NCBI GenBank assembly: GCA_020633075.1
Contig: JACKEI010000002.1
Span: 1,364,001 to 1,428,000 of the forward strand
From: Sandaracinaceae bacterium
GTDB lineage: Bacteria > Myxococcota_A > Polyangia > Polyangiales > Houyiibacteriaceae
DNA length: 64,000 nt
Direction: 5' to 3'
Below are positions 63,194 through 64,000 of this stretch, piece after piece (the stretch's first letter is position 1; every line of letters starts with the position of its first letter). Under the pieces are notes generated by a model. It was not told the origin of the DNA. It saw only the letters and a program-made list of their open reading frames with translations, and ran no database searches. The translations under genes and the position numbers were made by a program.

Positions 63194-63209
63194 CGCAACG
63201 CTCGTGCCA
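63194..63209 (-). promoter_or_regulatory. Sigma-54 promoter for the 63163 gene
   Basis: Read on the minus strand, TGGCACGAGCGTTGCG matches the consensus TGGCACR-N4-TTGCW at every defined base but the last. The -24 GG and -12 GC are exactly spaced. Transcription should start near 63184, about 20 bases before the ATG. The conserved element is 63 bases further upstream. Confidence 0.8.
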
Positions 63210-63271
63210 ACGCCCGTGCCTTGTTTCATGCGGTGAACGCGCCGTGATGCCGACGCCCCTGCGGACCGCGT

Positions 63272-63303
63272 CTGCACAGTGTGCAGCCCTCTGCACACAT
63301 TCG
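63272..63303. promoter_or_regulatory. Candidate enhancer-binding site (copy A of the shared element)
   Basis: TGCACA-G-TGTGCA is a perfect inverted repeat around one base. A third TGCACA begins 19 bases after the first, then CATTCG. It matches the 53390-53421 element at 29 of 32 positions. Relative to the predicted start of transcription it covers about -88 to -119, as enhancer sites do. Confidence 0.65.
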
Positions 63304-63328
63304 GCTGCGCACTCCGAAGCGGGTGCCC

Positions 63329-64000
63329 CTACTTACCCTTCCCGCGCAGCCCGTACTTCTCCATCTTGTTGATGAGGGTGCGCCGCGCGATGCCCAGCCG
63401 CTTCGCCGCGCGTGTCTGGTTCCCGTCGCAGGCGTCCAACGCCTCTTCCACGGCGCGCCGCTCCTCGTCGTCCACCTGCGCGCGCAGCAGGCCGCCGCGC
63501 TCCTGCGCCCCGCGCGCCGTGAGGTTCAGGTCCGCTTCGTGAAGGACCACGTCGGCCGCCAGGGCCACCGCGCGCTCCATGCAGTTCCGCAGCTCGCGCA
63601 CGTTGCCTGGGAACGGATGCGCGGCGAGGGCGCGGCGTGCTCCCGCGGAGAGTCGCAGGGGGCGTCCGTCCGCGAAGTGCGTGAGGAAGTGCAGCGCCAG
63701 GGGCTCCACGTCTTCGGGCCGCTCGCGCAGCGGGGGCACGCGGATGCGCACCACGTCCAGGCGGTAGAGCAGGTCCTCACGGAACTCCCCGTCGCGCACC
63801 ATCTCCGGCAGGTCGCGGTGGGTGGCGGCCACCACGCGCACATCCACGGAGAGGCTCTGCGTGCCGCCCACGCGGGTGACCTTGCCGTCCTCCAATACGC
63901 GCAGCAGCCGCGTCTGCAGGTTGGCCGACAGCTCCCCCACCTCGTCCAGGAAGAGGGTGCCACCGCTGGCCTGCTCGAAGACGCCAGGGTGTCGCTGGGC
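63329..64000 (-). CDS. Sigma-54-dependent transcriptional activator (C-terminal part, truncated at the window edge)
   Basis: The frame enters at the right edge and gives 223 residues. Visible parts are the AAA+ core end (GTLFLDEVGELSANLQTRLLRVLEDG, partly Walker B), the sensor and arginine-finger region (VDVRVVAATHRDLPEMVRDGEFREDLLYRLDVVRI, PPLRERPEDV), HPFPGNVRELRN and a Fis-type helix-turn-helix at the end (NQTRAAKRLGIARRTLINKMEKYGL). The GAFTGA loop is outside the window. It lies beside the sigma-54 promoter and enhancer-like element of the Ala-rich lipoprotein and may control it. Confidence 0.95.
   Translation of the reverse strand, partial: AQRHPGVFEQASGGTLFLDEVGELSANLQTRLLRVLEDGKVTRVGGTQSLSVDVRVVAATHRDLPEMVRDGEFREDLLYRLDVVRIRVPPLRERPEDVEPLALHFLTHFADGRPLRLSAGARRALAAHPFPGNVRELRNCMERAVALAADVVLHEADLNLTARGAQERGGLLRAQVDDEERRAVEEALDACDGNQTRAAKRLGIARRTLINKMEKYGLRGKGK

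Overview
The window is very GC-rich and densely coded on both strands. It carries five Hanks-type Ser/Thr kinase genes, many exported lipoproteins with Asp/Gly/Pro linkers, two proteins with myxobacterial-type C-terminal anchors (MYXO-CTERM) and sigma-54 regulation. Together these point to a myxobacterium (Myxococcota), most likely of the Polyangiales/Sandaracinus type; this placement is inference from content, as no rRNA or other taxonomic marker is present. I saw no tRNA, rRNA, CRISPR array, insertion sequence or prophage.

Layout. 0-5.3 kb: a partial gene, a TerB-like protein, an exported PQQ-sugar-dehydrogenase-type propeller, a TauD-like protein and a c-di-GMP phosphodiesterase (EAL plus YkuI_C-like domain). 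5.3-8 kb: two Ser/Thr kinases. 8.1-23.6 kb: a lipid and redox block with WS/DGAT acyltransferase, EBP-like membrane protein, 3beta-HSD-like SDR, acyl-CoA ligase, sterol-desaturase-family hydroxylase, MsrA, a molybdopterin oxidoreductase coupled to an alpha/beta hydrolase, acetoacetyl-CoA synthetase, sulfotransferase and an MpaB-type oxygenase. 23.6-28.9 kb: a WbsX-like glycosyl protein, a small cluster of a Cys-rich microprotein, a DUF6132-like protein and a DUF2202 protein, an exported unknown and a luciferase-like flavin enzyme. 28.9-39.8 kb: two more kinase genes (one with two kinase domains) interleaved with surface lipoproteins. 39.8-41.2 kb: a low-GC patch with two small, distantly related lipoproteins and possible gene debris. 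41.2-47.5 kb: one 2101-residue gene that joins an M48-type metallopeptidase, a TerB-like domain, an SF1 helicase and a degenerate-looking nuclease domain. 47.6-52.6 kb: a four-S1-domain RNA-binding protein, two hydrolases and a second copy of a TPR/lipoprotein gene pair. 52.7-64 kb: surface proteins and lipoproteins, a fifth kinase gene and, at the right edge, a truncated sigma-54 activator.

How the parts may work together. Two surface-protein genes, at 53523 and 63163, share a nearly identical 32-bp upstream element. Each has a sigma-54-type -24/-12 promoter between that element and its start codon. A gene for a sigma-54 enhancer-binding protein lies next to the second, so a small regulon is likely. 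Stop/start overlaps (TGATG, ATGA, GTGA) tie many neighbours into operons: 18929-15805, 38630-36181, 52627-51042, 59911-56782 and 26113-25791. The lipid block combines families that catalyse successive steps of sterol side reactions, although no cyclase is in view. The most unusual object is the protease-TerB-helicase-nuclease fusion, whose architecture resembles stress-response or anti-phage proteins.
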